From an uncultured Prevotellaceae bacterium (lineage in GTDB: Bacteria; Bacteroidota; Bacteroidia; Bacteroidales; Bacteroidaceae), in the NCBI GenBank assembly GCA_900316445.1, contig ONCZ01000005.1:1-64000 (forward strand): a stretch of DNA of 64,000 nt. The letters run 5' to 3'. Every line of letters starts with the position of its first letter. The stretch's first letter is position 1. Made by a program: the position numbers and the translations under genes. Positions 31,877 through 40,600 of this stretch are shown one piece after another. The notes under the pieces were generated by a model. That model was not told the origin of the DNA and made no database searches. It worked only from the letters and a program-made list of their open reading frames with translations.

Positions 31877-32706
31877 ATTTTACCGAAATAATACTGCTCT
31901 CTCTTCCTCGTGATGCTCCCGTAATTAATCGCATGCACGGGACAATGGTGATAACAAGCCAGACAACAGGTACACCGTCCGTTGTGAATCCACGCGGGCG
32001 GTGTACCTTTGATATTATCGACGGGACATACCTTGGCGCACTTGCCGCACTTGATACACACATCCTCATCGACGGTAAACTTCCTGTCCGTAATCATCCG
32101 CTTGTTGAAGTAACCGCCGATAACGTAGGAATAAAGTCGGGGCGTGACGCCCTTTTCCAGTTCCTCGATGCCTCGGCGCCGTTCCTCAATCATCTGGATG
32201 ATATGCGGTAATTGAAGCGTTGCCATTTCAATCTTCATCGCCTCCTTCTCCTTGGTGTCGGTCTTCATAAACGGCAGACAAACGTAACTCTCAGGCATAA
32301 TCACAGAAAATAGCGTCTCTGCCTGCAGCGTCTGACCGTCGGCTGCGTTCAGCTGCGGATTCTTTGCAAGATCCTTGTTCAGGATGGCCATCGCCTCACC
32401 CATATTATCCCCACAGGTGGTCAATGCCCAGCAAAACGGCTGTGTATTTATTTCCCCTCCTGAGTTAGGAGGGGTTAGGGGTGGTCTGATCACCCTCAGC
32501 CTCCGAATAAACTCCCTGACAATCCCCGGCGGCTGCCAACCATGAGTGGGGAAGCAGAATCCTATCCGCTCCCCCTTATGCCATTCATATTCGTACTGTC
32601 CCTTCCTGATGAGGTCGGGTATGTAAAACAGTTCCTCACCGATGGCGTCGGCTATCTGGCTCGCCACCCATTTCGTATTACCTGTGCCTGAGAAATAGAA
32701 TATCAT
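31873..32706 (-). CDS. EFR1-type ferredoxin with flavodoxin-like domain
   Basis: 277 residues from ATG 32706 (MIFYFSGTGNTKWVA). The N-terminal FSGTGNT loop is the FMN phosphate site of a flavodoxin domain; two 4Fe-4S clusters follow near 195-245 (CIKCGKCAKVCPVDN and CTCCLACYHHCPVHA). It is a cytosolic electron carrier. The -7 box TACCTTTG ends at 32715, so the message may be nearly leaderless; a GTG at 32715 is in frame but lies at the -7 box. A dispersed repeat inserted in frame supplies PPLTPPNSGGE near 85, which is not part of the fold. Confidence 0.8.
   Translation of the reverse strand: MIFYFSGTGNTKWVASQIADAIGEELFYIPDLIRKGQYEYEWHKGERIGFCFPTHGWQPPGIVREFIRRLRVIRPPLTPPNSGGEINTQPFCWALTTCGDNMGEAMAILNKDLAKNPQLNAADGQTLQAETLFSVIMPESYVCLPFMKTDTKEKEAMKIEMATLQLPHIIQMIEERRRGIEELEKGVTPRLYSYVIGGYFNKRMITDRKFTVDEDVCIKCGKCAKVCPVDNIKGTPPAWIHNGRCTCCLACYHHCPVHAINYGSITRKREQYYFGKI
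32452..32492. repeat. Dispersed repeat inside the ferredoxin gene
   Basis: Core CCCCTCCTgagttAGGAGGGG (32454-32474) plus an adjoining GGGGTGGTCTGATCA segment. Nearly identical copies on the other strand lie at 35344-35383 and 51601-51639. Here it is translated as PPLTPPNSGGE. Confidence 0.85.
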
Positions 32707-32756
32707 ATCGGGCACAAAGGTACGAAATATTTTTTAATTTTCTAATTTTTTAATTT

Positions 32757-34043
32757 TTAAATTTTATCGAATGCCTGCGACAAATCTTCGATAATGTCAT
32801 CGATATGCTCTGTACCGATGGAAAGTCGGATGGTCGACGGCGTGATGTGCTGTTCTGCCAATTCCTCAGGTGAGAGCTGTGAGTGCGTGGTTGTGTAGGG
32901 ATGAATCACCAGACTCTTCACATCGGCAACATTCGCTAGCAGCGAGAAGATCTGCAGGGCATCGATGAACTTCCACGCCTCTTCCTGTCCGCCCTTAATC
33001 TCAAAGGTGAAGATGCTGCCGCCGCCGTTTGGGAAGTACTTCTTGTATAGTTCGTGGTCGTGATGACTCTCGAGCGCAGGATGGTTCACTTTGGCCACCT
33101 TCGGATGCTTGGCGAGGAAGTCCACCACCTTCAACGTGTTCTCCACATGACGTTCCACACGCAGACTCAGCGTTTCGACACCCTGCAGCAGGATGAAGGC
33201 ATTGAAGGGTGAGATGGCTGCGCCGGTATCACGCAGGATGACGGCACGGATACGGGTGACGTAAGCCGCAGCACCTACGGCGTCGGCAAACACGATGCCG
33301 TGATACGAAGGATCGGGCTTCGAGAGAGTGGGGAACTTGTCGTTGGCCTTCCAGTCGAACTTACCACCGTCAACGATGACACCGCCGAGTGAGCTGCCGT
33401 GACCACCGAGGAACTTCGTGGCTGAGTGTACCACGATGTCTGCGCCGTGCTCCAGCGGACGGATCAGATACGGTGTGCCGAAGGTGTTATCAACGATAAA
33501 CGGAATGCCGTGCTTATGGGCGACAGCAGCCACACCCTCGAGGTTGAGCACATCGGAGTTGGGATTGCCGAAGGTCTCGGCATATACTACCTTTGTGTTG
33601 GGCTTGATGGCTGCCTCGAGGGCTTCGAGGTCATTCACATTGATAATCGTATTGCTGATGCCCTGTGTGGCCAGCGTGTGGGTGATGAGGTTATACGAAC
33701 CGCCATAGAGGTTGTCGGCTGCGACGATATGGTCGCCATTCTGTACAATGTTCTGCAAGGCATAGGTAATGGCAGCAGCACCAGAGGCTACGGCAAGACC
33801 TGCAACACCACCTTCGAGGGCTGCGACGCGATCCTCAAACACCCCCTGGGTAGAGTTCGTCAGACGACCGTAGATATTACCGGCATCACGCAGTCCGAAA
33901 CGGTCGGCGGCGTGCTGCGAGTTGTGGAACACATAGCTGGTGGTCTGGTAGATGGGCACGGCACGTGCGTCGGTTGCGGGGTCTGCCTGTTCCTGACCTA
34001 CGTGAAGCTGTAAAGTCTCAAAACGATAATTCTTCTTACTCAT
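32757..34043 (-). CDS. metY: O-acetylhomoserine sulfhydrylase
   Basis: 428 residues of the Cys/Met metabolism PLP family. The PLP-binding Lys lies in VVHSATKFLGGHGSSLGG near 210; a VYAETFGNPNSDVL region is near 155. Length and motifs fit O-acetylhomoserine aminocarboxypropyltransferase, which makes homocysteine from O-acetylhomoserine and sulfide; cystathionine gamma-synthase type activity is the alternative. It is divergent from the Lrp-type regulator, their -33 boxes being 3 bp apart. The leader (about 140 nt) contains a dispersed palindrome. I see no SAM riboswitch. Confidence 0.85.
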   Translation of the reverse strand: MSKKNYRFETLQLHVGQEQADPATDARAVPIYQTTSYVFHNSQHAADRFGLRDAGNIYGRLTNSTQGVFEDRVAALEGGVAGLAVASGAAAITYALQNIVQNGDHIVAADNLYGGSYNLITHTLATQGISNTIINVNDLEALEAAIKPNTKVVYAETFGNPNSDVLNLEGVAAVAHKHGIPFIVDNTFGTPYLIRPLEHGADIVVHSATKFLGGHGSSLGGVIVDGGKFDWKANDKFPTLSKPDPSYHGIVFADAVGAAAYVTRIRAVILRDTGAAISPFNAFILLQGVETLSLRVERHVENTLKVVDFLAKHPKVAKVNHPALESHHDHELYKKYFPNGGGSIFTFEIKGGQEEAWKFIDALQIFSLLANVADVKSLVIHPYTTTHSQLSPEELAEQHITPSTIRLSIGTEHIDDIIEDLSQAFDKI

Positions 34044-34090
34044 AATCTTTTCCTTTCTTTTATTTAATTGATATTATTTCTTTTTCTTTT

Positions 34091-34173
34091 GCAACGGACT
34101 ACACGACTTTAGGACTTTTTTCTTTCTGGATTCAGTTCTTAGGATGAAGTCCTTTAGTCCTGTTGTCCGTTGC
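34091..34173. repeat. Dispersed palindrome GCAACGGACTAC, copy 2
   Basis: Arms at 34091-34108 and 34156-34173 with a few mismatches, in the leader of metY. It resembles the elements at 27788 and 59356. Confidence 0.75.
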
Positions 34174-34189
34174 TTAAACTTTCTGGGTG

Positions 34190-34256
34190 CAAAGGTACGA
34201 AGTTTAGAAATATCCACCAAATTTCTTGCATAATTCAGAAAATATCCCTAATTTTG
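34190..34256. promoter_or_regulatory. Back-to-back divergent promoters (metY / lrp-type)
   Basis: Minus: TTTG (34218-34221), 20 bp, TACCTTTG (34190-34197). Plus: CTTG (34225-34228), 20 bp, TAATTTTG (34249-34256). The two -33 boxes are only 3 bp apart, so the Lrp-like product could control both by binding here. Confidence 0.7.
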
Positions 34257-34325
34257 CAGCCGAGAAAGAAAATCTTTCCCTTTCGGGCTCCCGAAAGCCC
34301 CTCAAACAGAATAAAACTCTAAAAT

Positions 34326-34790
34326 ATGGCAGAAATCTTAGATGAAACCGACCTGCAGATCCTCAGAACGCTGCAAAAAAACGCGAAATTGACTACAAAA
34401 GAGCTGGCTGACGCCGTTCATCTGACCCCGACACCCGTCTTTGAGCGCCAAAAACGCCTCGAACGTCAGGGTTACATCCGCAAGTATGTGGCCATCCTCG
34501 ATCCGGAGAAATTGAACCTCGGACTGCAAGTCTTTTGCAAGGTGAAGCTCAAGCAGATCAACCACGAGATTGCCGATGCTTTTGTGCGTCGCATCCAGCG
34601 CATCCCGGAGGTCACTGAGTGCTACAACACCTCCGGCGCCTACGACTATCTGTTAAAAGTACGCGCCCGCGATATGAAACAGTATCAGGAGTTCGTGCTC
34701 AACAAGTTGGGCGAGATCGAGAGCCTCGCCTCCATCGAGAGCACCTTCGTGATGAGCGAGGTGAAACAGTCGTATGGACTGAATATTTAG
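34326..34790 (+). CDS. Lrp/AsnC-family transcription regulator
   Basis: 154 residues. N-terminal helix-turn-helix (LDETDLQILRTLQKNAKLTT...PVFERQKRLERQGYI, about 4-55) and a C-terminal RAM ligand-binding domain (VTECYNTSGAYDYLLKV near 98). Regulators of this family sense amino acids and control their metabolism. Its divergent position next to metY suggests sulfur amino-acid control or self-regulation. RlmH follows after a TTGA-type simple repeat. Confidence 0.85.
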   Translation: MAEILDETDLQILRTLQKNAKLTTKELADAVHLTPTPVFERQKRLERQGYIRKYVAILDPEKLNLGLQVFCKVKLKQINHEIADAFVRRIQRIPEVTECYNTSGAYDYLLKVRARDMKQYQEFVLNKLGEIESLASIESTFVMSEVKQSYGLNI

Positions 34791-34809
34791 TTGACAGTTG
34801 ATAGTTGAT

Positions 34810-35280
34810 ATGAAGACAATATTGATATTAGTGGGGAAGACGACGGACAAGCATTTCCAGGCGGGTATCACGGACTACGTGGAGCGCATCGGACATTATA
34901 TGCCCTTCGAACTCGTGACGATACCTGAACTGAAAAATACAAAGAGTCTTACGGAGGAACAACAGAAGACTGCCGAGGGAGAACTGATTCTGAAACAGCT
35001 GCAGGCGAGTGATACCGTCGTGCTGCTCGACGAACACGGCAAGGAATTTCGTAGCATAGAGTTTGCCCGTTGGCTGGAACAGAAACGGAACACCGCCCGT
35101 CGCCTCGTGTTTATCATCGGCGGACCTTACGGTTTCTCACCTGCCGTCTATGCCCGTGCCAACGAACAACTGTCATTGTCTAAGATGACTTTCTCGCATC
35201 AGATGATCCGTCTCGTCTTCACCGAACAAGTCTATCGTGCCTGTACCATTATCCGTGGCGGACCCTACCATCACGAATAA
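34810..35280 (+). CDS. rlmH: 23S rRNA pseudouridine(1915)-N3-methyltransferase
   Basis: 156 residues from ATG 34810; the frame extends to a TTG at 34798 inside a TTGACAGTTGATAGTTGATA repeat, which is unlikely to be the start. SPOUT knot motifs: LLDEHGKEFRS near 75, VFIIGGPYGFSPAVYARA near 100 and a C-terminal HQMIRLVFTEQVYRACTI. It methylates pseudouridine 1915 of 23S rRNA in assembled ribosomes. The length is typical. Confidence 0.95.
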   Translation: MKTILILVGKTTDKHFQAGITDYVERIGHYMPFELVTIPELKNTKSLTEEQQKTAEGELILKQLQASDTVVLLDEHGKEFRSIEFARWLEQKRNTARRLVFIIGGPYGFSPAVYARANEQLSLSKMTFSHQMIRLVFTEQVYRACTIIRGGPYHHE

Positions 35281-35291
35281 AGTAACTATTT

Positions 35292-35383
35292 CTCCCCCTA
35301 GTAGGGGGAGTTAGAGGGGGGCTGAGCAAAGGAATGAAGAGGCTGATCAGACCACCCCTGACCCCTCCTACTCAGGAGGGGAA
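35292..35383. repeat. Two dispersed palindromes between rlmH and the lysozyme gene
   Basis: First CTCCCCCTAgTAGGGGGAG (35292-35310) with a TTAGAGGGGGGCTGA tail. Then 35344-35383, whose core CCCCTCCTactcAGGAGGGG and flank GATCAGACCACCCCT match the repeats at 32452 (inverted) and 51601. Confidence 0.8.
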
Positions 35384-35392
35384 CTGAGGCCT

Positions 35393-36727
35393 CTATTTAA
35401 TGGCCTCATTTTGATGGAAGTCCTCAAACTGGCTCTGGTAGCCGTTGAACACATTGATGTCCACATCGCCTTGTATTCCTGCCACGCGACCATCCGGACA
35501 CAGCTGCCAGTAGGTCAGCTTCACGTCGGGTTTATACTCGCTGTATCTGGCTATCCACACGCCGTAGTTGCGTTTCAGGTCGTTTTGTTTCGAGAGGTGT
35601 TTGTTCACGAACATCTGGTTCACGTAGAGGATAGGTTTCACGCCACAATAACGCTCCACCATATTCAACCACGTGCGTATATGCGCGAACATTTTTTCCT
35701 CTCCGCCCATCATCTTTATCTGGACGTCAGTTGGCTCCACGTCGAGCACGGGAGGCAGGTCGCCGCTGCGGAACAGCGTGTTGCGGATGAACCATTGCGC
35801 CTGTTGTGCCCCGCTGCTGCGTACCGACCAGAAGTGGTAGGCACCTGTACGGATGCTGTGCTTACGAGCCTCTGTATAGTCTTTCAGATAGAAACGGTTG
35901 CGGATGGTTGTACCCTCCGTCGATTTGATATAGACGAACGACACGGGATAGTCTGCCGTGCCGCTGACGTTCTGACTGCCCCGCTTGCCCACGCTGGTAA
36001 TGCGCAGCTTATCCCAATGGATGGGGACTGGCCTCCGTCCCTTGCCGTGCTGGTACTTCGCTATGTCGATGCCGTAGATACGTTCCGTAGTGTAGCGCAT
36101 CCTTTCACCCATAAACCGGTCATTCTTCCAGATGCCCACCCGCAGGCTCGTCTCATCCTCGGCATTGGTCTCTGCCGCCAGTCCGAAGCCGTTGCGACGA
36201 CCGTTAGCCCAATGACCTTCGTAATAGCCTCGTTCGTCGGCACTGGTATAGGCCCCGTGCCCTTCCGGTTTCTCCTCGCGGAAGTCACCTGTATAGTTGC
36301 CTAATGTGTCGATCCTGATACCCGTCGTGAGTGAGTCGTCGCGACAGGTTCCCACCACCGTGCGCCCCAACGAATCGAGCGCGAGGGCAGTCCCCTCCCG
36401 GCGATGACCTTCCCACCGTCCGACGTTCCACGCAGACACGTGCTGGTCGATACTCACCTGATGGCGCTTGCCGCCCGCAAAAGCGACCACCATCTCATAC
36501 CCCTCGTCCTGCATGTTGTGCCGCTCCATATAGTAGTTGATATCCTCTTGCACAACAGGGACTGTCACTTTAGTACGATAGGGGAGGAGTGAGTCAAACG
36601 GTCTGTCGGCGAGACAGCACCAAGCCTCTCCCAATCGTAAACCTGTTTGACTGGGCTTGCCTGTGAATATGCTGGTGGCGATGAATGTGCCTATGATGAT
36701 AATGGATATACCTACAATCTTTTTCAT
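35393..36727 (-). CDS. GH25 lysozyme with MORN repeats
   Basis: 444 residues from ATG 36727 (MKKIVGISIIIIGTF). A signal anchor (1-20) is followed by MORN-type repeats (GNYTGDFREEKPEGHGAYTS, YEGHWANGRRNGFG) near 145-215, then a GH25 muramidase: GIDIAKYQHGKG near 230, FVYIKSTEGTT near 270, GAYHFW near 300 and LDVEP near 335, giving the family's Asp/Glu pairs. It cleaves peptidoglycan in the periplasm or outside. The MORN segment may aid envelope contact. An upstream extension to 36787 is not needed. Confidence 0.85.
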   Translation of the reverse strand: MKKIVGISIIIIGTFIATSIFTGKPSQTGLRLGEAWCCLADRPFDSLLPYRTKVTVPVVQEDINYYMERHNMQDEGYEMVVAFAGGKRHQVSIDQHVSAWNVGRWEGHRREGTALALDSLGRTVVGTCRDDSLTTGIRIDTLGNYTGDFREEKPEGHGAYTSADERGYYEGHWANGRRNGFGLAAETNAEDETSLRVGIWKNDRFMGERMRYTTERIYGIDIAKYQHGKGRRPVPIHWDKLRITSVGKRGSQNVSGTADYPVSFVYIKSTEGTTIRNRFYLKDYTEARKHSIRTGAYHFWSVRSSGAQQAQWFIRNTLFRSGDLPPVLDVEPTDVQIKMMGGEEKMFAHIRTWLNMVERYCGVKPILYVNQMFVNKHLSKQNDLKRNYGVWIARYSEYKPDVKLTYWQLCPDGRVAGIQGDVDINVFNGYQSQFEDFHQNEAIK

Positions 36728-36736
36728 ATCTGTGTG

Positions 36737-36864
36737 CAAAAATACTAAATAAACTGCATATTCCGAAAAAATATTTGCAGAATACACAGATTTCGCTGAT
36801 TATTTTGATTTATGAATATTATTTGGCTAAAATTTTTGTAATATCATAAATTTTTGTATCTTTG
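36737..36864. promoter_or_regulatory. Divergent promoters (lysozyme / acyltransferase cluster)
   Basis: Minus: TATTTTTG (36737-36744) with TTTC 20 bp upstream. Plus: TTTG (36835-36838), 18 bp, TATCTTTG (36857-36864), 20 nt before the acyltransferase ATG. Confidence 0.5.
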
Positions 36865-36884
36865 CAACGAAATTATTATTCCAG

Positions 36885-37892
36885 ATGGAGAATACTAAGA
36901 GATTTGACGAAATTAGTATTATGCGCGTGCTGGCCATGACGATGATTGTCGCATTTCATAGCATGTGCTTCTATAATGGGCGATGGGTGAAGGTGAATGC
37001 CATTACCATTCCTTTCTGGACGAAAGTATCATCCTTTCTCGATGTTGTCGACCTGAACATGTTTGTCTTTATCTCAGGCTATCTCTATGGCTATCTGTAT
37101 ATTTATAGGAATAAATACCGTCACCCGTCGGAAGTTATTGTCAATAAAGCAGTCCGCCTGCTGTTGCCATATTGCTTCTGGGGAATTCCTATGGTGATAA
37201 TATGGCCCTGGAACACTTGGTCTAACTTCTTTCATGGTGTAGGCCATCTTTGGTTTCTGTTGATGCTGTTCGAGGTCTTTACACTCACAGTTATTCTTCA
37301 ATTATTGAATGCTCAAAGATTCAAGTTTACTCTATGGAGAGGTATCGCGCTGACTGTCTTTGGCTATGTTGTCTGGTATGTTCTTTCCAAGTATATCAAT
37401 CCTTATGATTTCCTTTGTGTCACGAGAACGTTCTATTACTTTCCGGCTTTTATGATTGGCTATGTATGTGCCAAAGTGCGTATAGGATGGCTTCTGCCTA
37501 ACTGGGCATATATAGGTTTCCCTTTTGTTGTATTTGCCTTGTTTGTCTTCGTATGGTATCCTCTTCCTTTGCCGAATGAAATTATTATTCTTGTCAGAAC
37601 AATCTGTGCCTATATCATCTGTATTGATCTGCTGATTATTCTGAGTAAGAGTATATTGTCAGAACGTTCACGAGCCATTATCCAAAAAATAGAGTGGCTC
37701 AGTATGGGTCTTTATATCTTCAATCAGATGGCGATGGATATTGTCTTTACGACACCGGTTTTACACAGGTGGTTTGAGTTACATTGGATGATTGGTCCTT
37801 TTATTCTGTTTCTGATAGGCTTCTTCCCGCCATTGCTCTTGTCATATGTGTTTAACAATTGTAAGTTCCTGAGATGGTCGATTGGAGGATAA
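36885..37892 (+). CDS. Acyltransferase-3 family membrane protein
   Basis: 335 residues, about ten membrane segments. The N-terminal EISIMRVLAMTMIVAFHS carries the family's catalytic His, with LNMFVFISGYLYGYL, KAVRLLLPYCFWGIP and GHLWFLLMLFEVF further on. Such proteins (OafA, NolL, WecH type) acylate sugars on lipids, polysaccharides or peptidoglycan. First of three genes in one direction: hydrolase at 37918 and acyltransferase-SGNH at 38749. AT-rich base use compared with the leu genes suggests an accessory polysaccharide locus. Confidence 0.85.
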   Translation: MENTKRFDEISIMRVLAMTMIVAFHSMCFYNGRWVKVNAITIPFWTKVSSFLDVVDLNMFVFISGYLYGYLYIYRNKYRHPSEVIVNKAVRLLLPYCFWGIPMVIIWPWNTWSNFFHGVGHLWFLLMLFEVFTLTVILQLLNAQRFKFTLWRGIALTVFGYVVWYVLSKYINPYDFLCVTRTFYYFPAFMIGYVCAKVRIGWLLPNWAYIGFPFVVFALFVFVWYPLPLPNEIIILVRTICAYIICIDLLIILSKSILSERSRAIIQKIEWLSMGLYIFNQMAMDIVFTTPVLHRWFELHWMIGPFILFLIGFFPPLLLSYVFNNCKFLRWSIGG

Positions 37893-37917
37893 ATAGTATT
37901 TTAAATAATAACGAGAT

Positions 37918-38733
37918 ATGAAAAAGATATTAGCTGTTGTCTTCGTTGTTTTGCTCATATTAATCATAGTGGGTGTGATAGTTGTCAATCGGTCGATTGT
38001 TCACATTCAGTTGCCGCATCATGCCATATTGCATGTCTTGCCCGCCTCGAAGAATAATCATGCCCGAAGTGCCATCATACTGTGTCCTGGCGGCGGGTAT
38101 AGATATCTGGAAAAATGGAATGAGGGCTATATGTGGTTTCCTTTTTTCTATCTGCGGGGTTATACTGTGGCTATGTTAGAATACAGAATGCCGAAACTGA
38201 ATCGTCAGGCTCCAATAATAGACGGGTCGGAGGCCGTTTGGATGATGAGGAAGTTGGCGTCGGAATGGGGGTATGATGAGAACAATGTTGGCGTCATGGG
38301 CTTTTCAGCAGGAGGGCATGTCGCGTCGACTTTGCTGGTTAATGATAAAGTTTCAGCTCGCCCGGACTTTGGAATTCTCTTCTATCCTGTTATTTCTATG
38401 AAAAGGGAGTTGACCCACCAGGGCACACATGACAACCTGCTGGGATGGGATGCTTCAGAAGAGTTGGAGGATCAATATAGCAATGAACTTCATGTCTCAG
38501 ACAATACGCCTCCCGTTTATATAGTCGTGGCAAGTAATGACAAAAAAGTAAATCCGGGGAATTCCTTCCGTTTTTATGATGAGATGCGTGCAAAGAACCG
38601 TCCTGCAACTCTTCGTGTATTTCCTTCATTTGAGCATGGATGGGGTTATCATCTGACTTTTGACTATCATAGTGAAATGATGGACGGTCTGATAGATTGG
38701 TTGAAGGATCTCGAAAACAAAAAGGTTGAATAA
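37918..38733 (+). CDS. Alpha/beta hydrolase, probable carbohydrate esterase
   Basis: 271 residues. N-terminal membrane or signal segment (4-22). The oxyanion-loop region LCPGGGYRYL near 59, nucleophile elbow GFSAGGHVAST near 122, acid in VASNDKKVNP near 205 and His in FEHGWGYH near 242 complete a Ser-Asp-His triad of the BD-FAE/acetyl-xylan-esterase-like group. It may remove acetyl groups in the envelope. Lying between two acyltransferases, it may balance acylation of the same glycan. Confidence 0.8.
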   Translation: MKKILAVVFVVLLILIIVGVIVVNRSIVHIQLPHHAILHVLPASKNNHARSAIILCPGGGYRYLEKWNEGYMWFPFFYLRGYTVAMLEYRMPKLNRQAPIIDGSEAVWMMRKLASEWGYDENNVGVMGFSAGGHVASTLLVNDKVSARPDFGILFYPVISMKRELTHQGTHDNLLGWDASEELEDQYSNELHVSDNTPPVYIVVASNDKKVNPGNSFRFYDEMRAKNRPATLRVFPSFEHGWGYHLTFDYHSEMMDGLIDWLKDLENKKVE

Positions 38734-38748
38734 TCAGCAAAGCATACA

Positions 38749-40587
38749 ATGAGAGAGTATAGATTCGATGTCGCCCGTGTTATTTGTATGACCTATCTTG
38801 TCACTTATGTTCATCTGTATGGTTATATTTATCCTTATGACCCGGCATCATATAATCACGTCAGTGTCGCCATGGCTCATGCGTGTCTCGGCGTGTTTAC
38901 CTTTGTGTCGGGTTATCTGCTGGGAAAGAAATATTGCTTCGGACAGCAGGGGAATATCGATGTGTGGAAATTCTATGAAAAGCGAATACTTAGAATCGTA
39001 CCATTGTTTGTGGTCTCCTCATTCCTTCTGTGGATGGTAGACTTTAATGATGCAGATGCTACATTGAACGGTTTGTTATGCATTTCTCCCTTTGTCAATC
39101 CAAAACCCATGACCATATATTATATTCCGATCATCCTGTGGTGCTATTTGGTGACTCCCTTGGTCGCAAGACGCAGTCTCAAATGGCGCTTATGGGCTTG
39201 TCTCTTTCTTTATGCATTACTGGTCGTGGCTCGTTGTGTGTTCCCATCCATAGACATTCGCATGGTCTTCAACGTGTTTTTCTATTTCGTGGGTATTGTG
39301 TCTGCTTCCTGCTTTGACTGGAAACTCAGCACATCTTACGGGACTGCTATTAAGACGGTTGCTGGCTTGACATTGGTTCTTCTGATAGCAGCAGCCATAC
39401 TCTTTTCATTAAAAAGCACTTTCTGGCAACTGGTTATTGGCGCAACGGGTGTGCTGGTCATCCTTTTTGTTTGTGATGATATGAGCAAACTGCTTTTTGA
39501 CACTCGAGATACTCAGGATGGAGATATTAAAGCATTTGCAGCCAGGATCATTTGTCTGGTTAGTTATGCAAGCATGGCCTGTTACATGTTCCATCGGTTT
39601 TTCTATTGGTTGGCTCCAAAGATATGGAATCCGTCTGTCGCGTCCGTCAAATGGGTTTATATGGTAGGAATAGTGTTCCCTGTTATCGTCGCGATTTCTT
39701 ATGCCATTCAAAAACTATATGACAGTTTGGCGAAAAAGAAGAAAAACCTGATGATTCATATGCTCCTTTTTGTCGTACTTGGCATCTTGGGGCTTGCGAC
39801 ATATCATTTTGTTGACAGAGAGTTTATGGTTGCCAAAGAAGTGCCATATTACCGTGTTGGCCCTCGCCCCGACGATGACACGATACGGGTGGCGGTGATT
39901 GGCGACAGTTGGGCCCAATTTCACAAGTCGTTTAATTGTGACGCGCTCTTTGAACAGTATGCGGGAAAATGGACCCAGAATAAAGTCAAGTGCCAGTCCT
40001 GTGGAAAGGGTGGGGCCATGTCCAAGGAAGTCTATCATCTGATGTTCAGGAACCATACCCCGGAGAGCTCATGGCCGGATGGCTTCTGTACTCAACCTCT
40101 CATAGAAGAGCATCCAGACTATTGTGTGGTGATGACAGGAATTAATGATACTTGGAAAAAACGTCCAGTATCCTACTACGCGGGGAACTGTCGTCTTATC
40201 ATAAGACTCTTGCTTGCCAACGATATCCGTCCCGTCGTTATGGAAATACCGGATTTTGAAATGGGTAAGTGGTTAGACACCAACAGAAGGCCCCAAAGGT
40301 TTCTCTTTCGCATTTATTCATATTTTACAGATGTCGTAGAGGATGATATTACACCATTCCGTAACGGACTAAAAAATATGCTCGATGAAACAGGCCTTGC
40401 CGATAGTGTATTGTATATCCCTGCCGACAACTGGCTTCCGAAAGACCACCATTATTCAGAAGATATTTACCAGATTGACCATGTCCACTTGAATTATCAG
40501 GGGTATCATTTGTTGGATTCCTGCATGGCATCTGAGATCATTAAGGATTATGATAATAGAAAAAAGACACAGCGGATTATTCATTAA
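38749..40587 (+). CDS. Acyltransferase fused to an SGNH hydrolase domain
   Basis: 612 residues. N-terminal acyltransferase-3 domain with about ten membrane segments (YRFDVARVICMTYLVTYVH; KRILRIVPLFVVSS), then a periplasmic SGNH domain from about 375: block I IGDSWAQFH near 384, GINDTW near 463 and DHVHLNYQGYH near 577. OafA-type fusions use the membrane part to bring acyl groups across the membrane and the SGNH part to pass them to sugars. It starts 15 nt after the esterase gene, same operon. Confidence 0.85.
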   Translation: MREYRFDVARVICMTYLVTYVHLYGYIYPYDPASYNHVSVAMAHACLGVFTFVSGYLLGKKYCFGQQGNIDVWKFYEKRILRIVPLFVVSSFLLWMVDFNDADATLNGLLCISPFVNPKPMTIYYIPIILWCYLVTPLVARRSLKWRLWACLFLYALLVVARCVFPSIDIRMVFNVFFYFVGIVSASCFDWKLSTSYGTAIKTVAGLTLVLLIAAAILFSLKSTFWQLVIGATGVLVILFVCDDMSKLLFDTRDTQDGDIKAFAARIICLVSYASMACYMFHRFFYWLAPKIWNPSVASVKWVYMVGIVFPVIVAISYAIQKLYDSLAKKKKNLMIHMLLFVVLGILGLATYHFVDREFMVAKEVPYYRVGPRPDDDTIRVAVIGDSWAQFHKSFNCDALFEQYAGKWTQNKVKCQSCGKGGAMSKEVYHLMFRNHTPESSWPDGFCTQPLIEEHPDYCVVMTGINDTWKKRPVSYYAGNCRLIIRLLLANDIRPVVMEIPDFEMGKWLDTNRRPQRFLFRIYSYFTDVVEDDITPFRNGLKNMLDETGLADSVLYIPADNWLPKDHHYSEDIYQIDHVHLNYQGYHLLDSCMASEIIKDYDNRKKTQRIIH

Positions 40588-40600
40588 TATAAAATAAGGT

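Noticed and set aside
34044..34325. Possible SAM riboswitch before metY
   Set aside because: The leader contains only a dispersed palindrome and the promoter; no conserved SAM-aptamer pattern could be seen.
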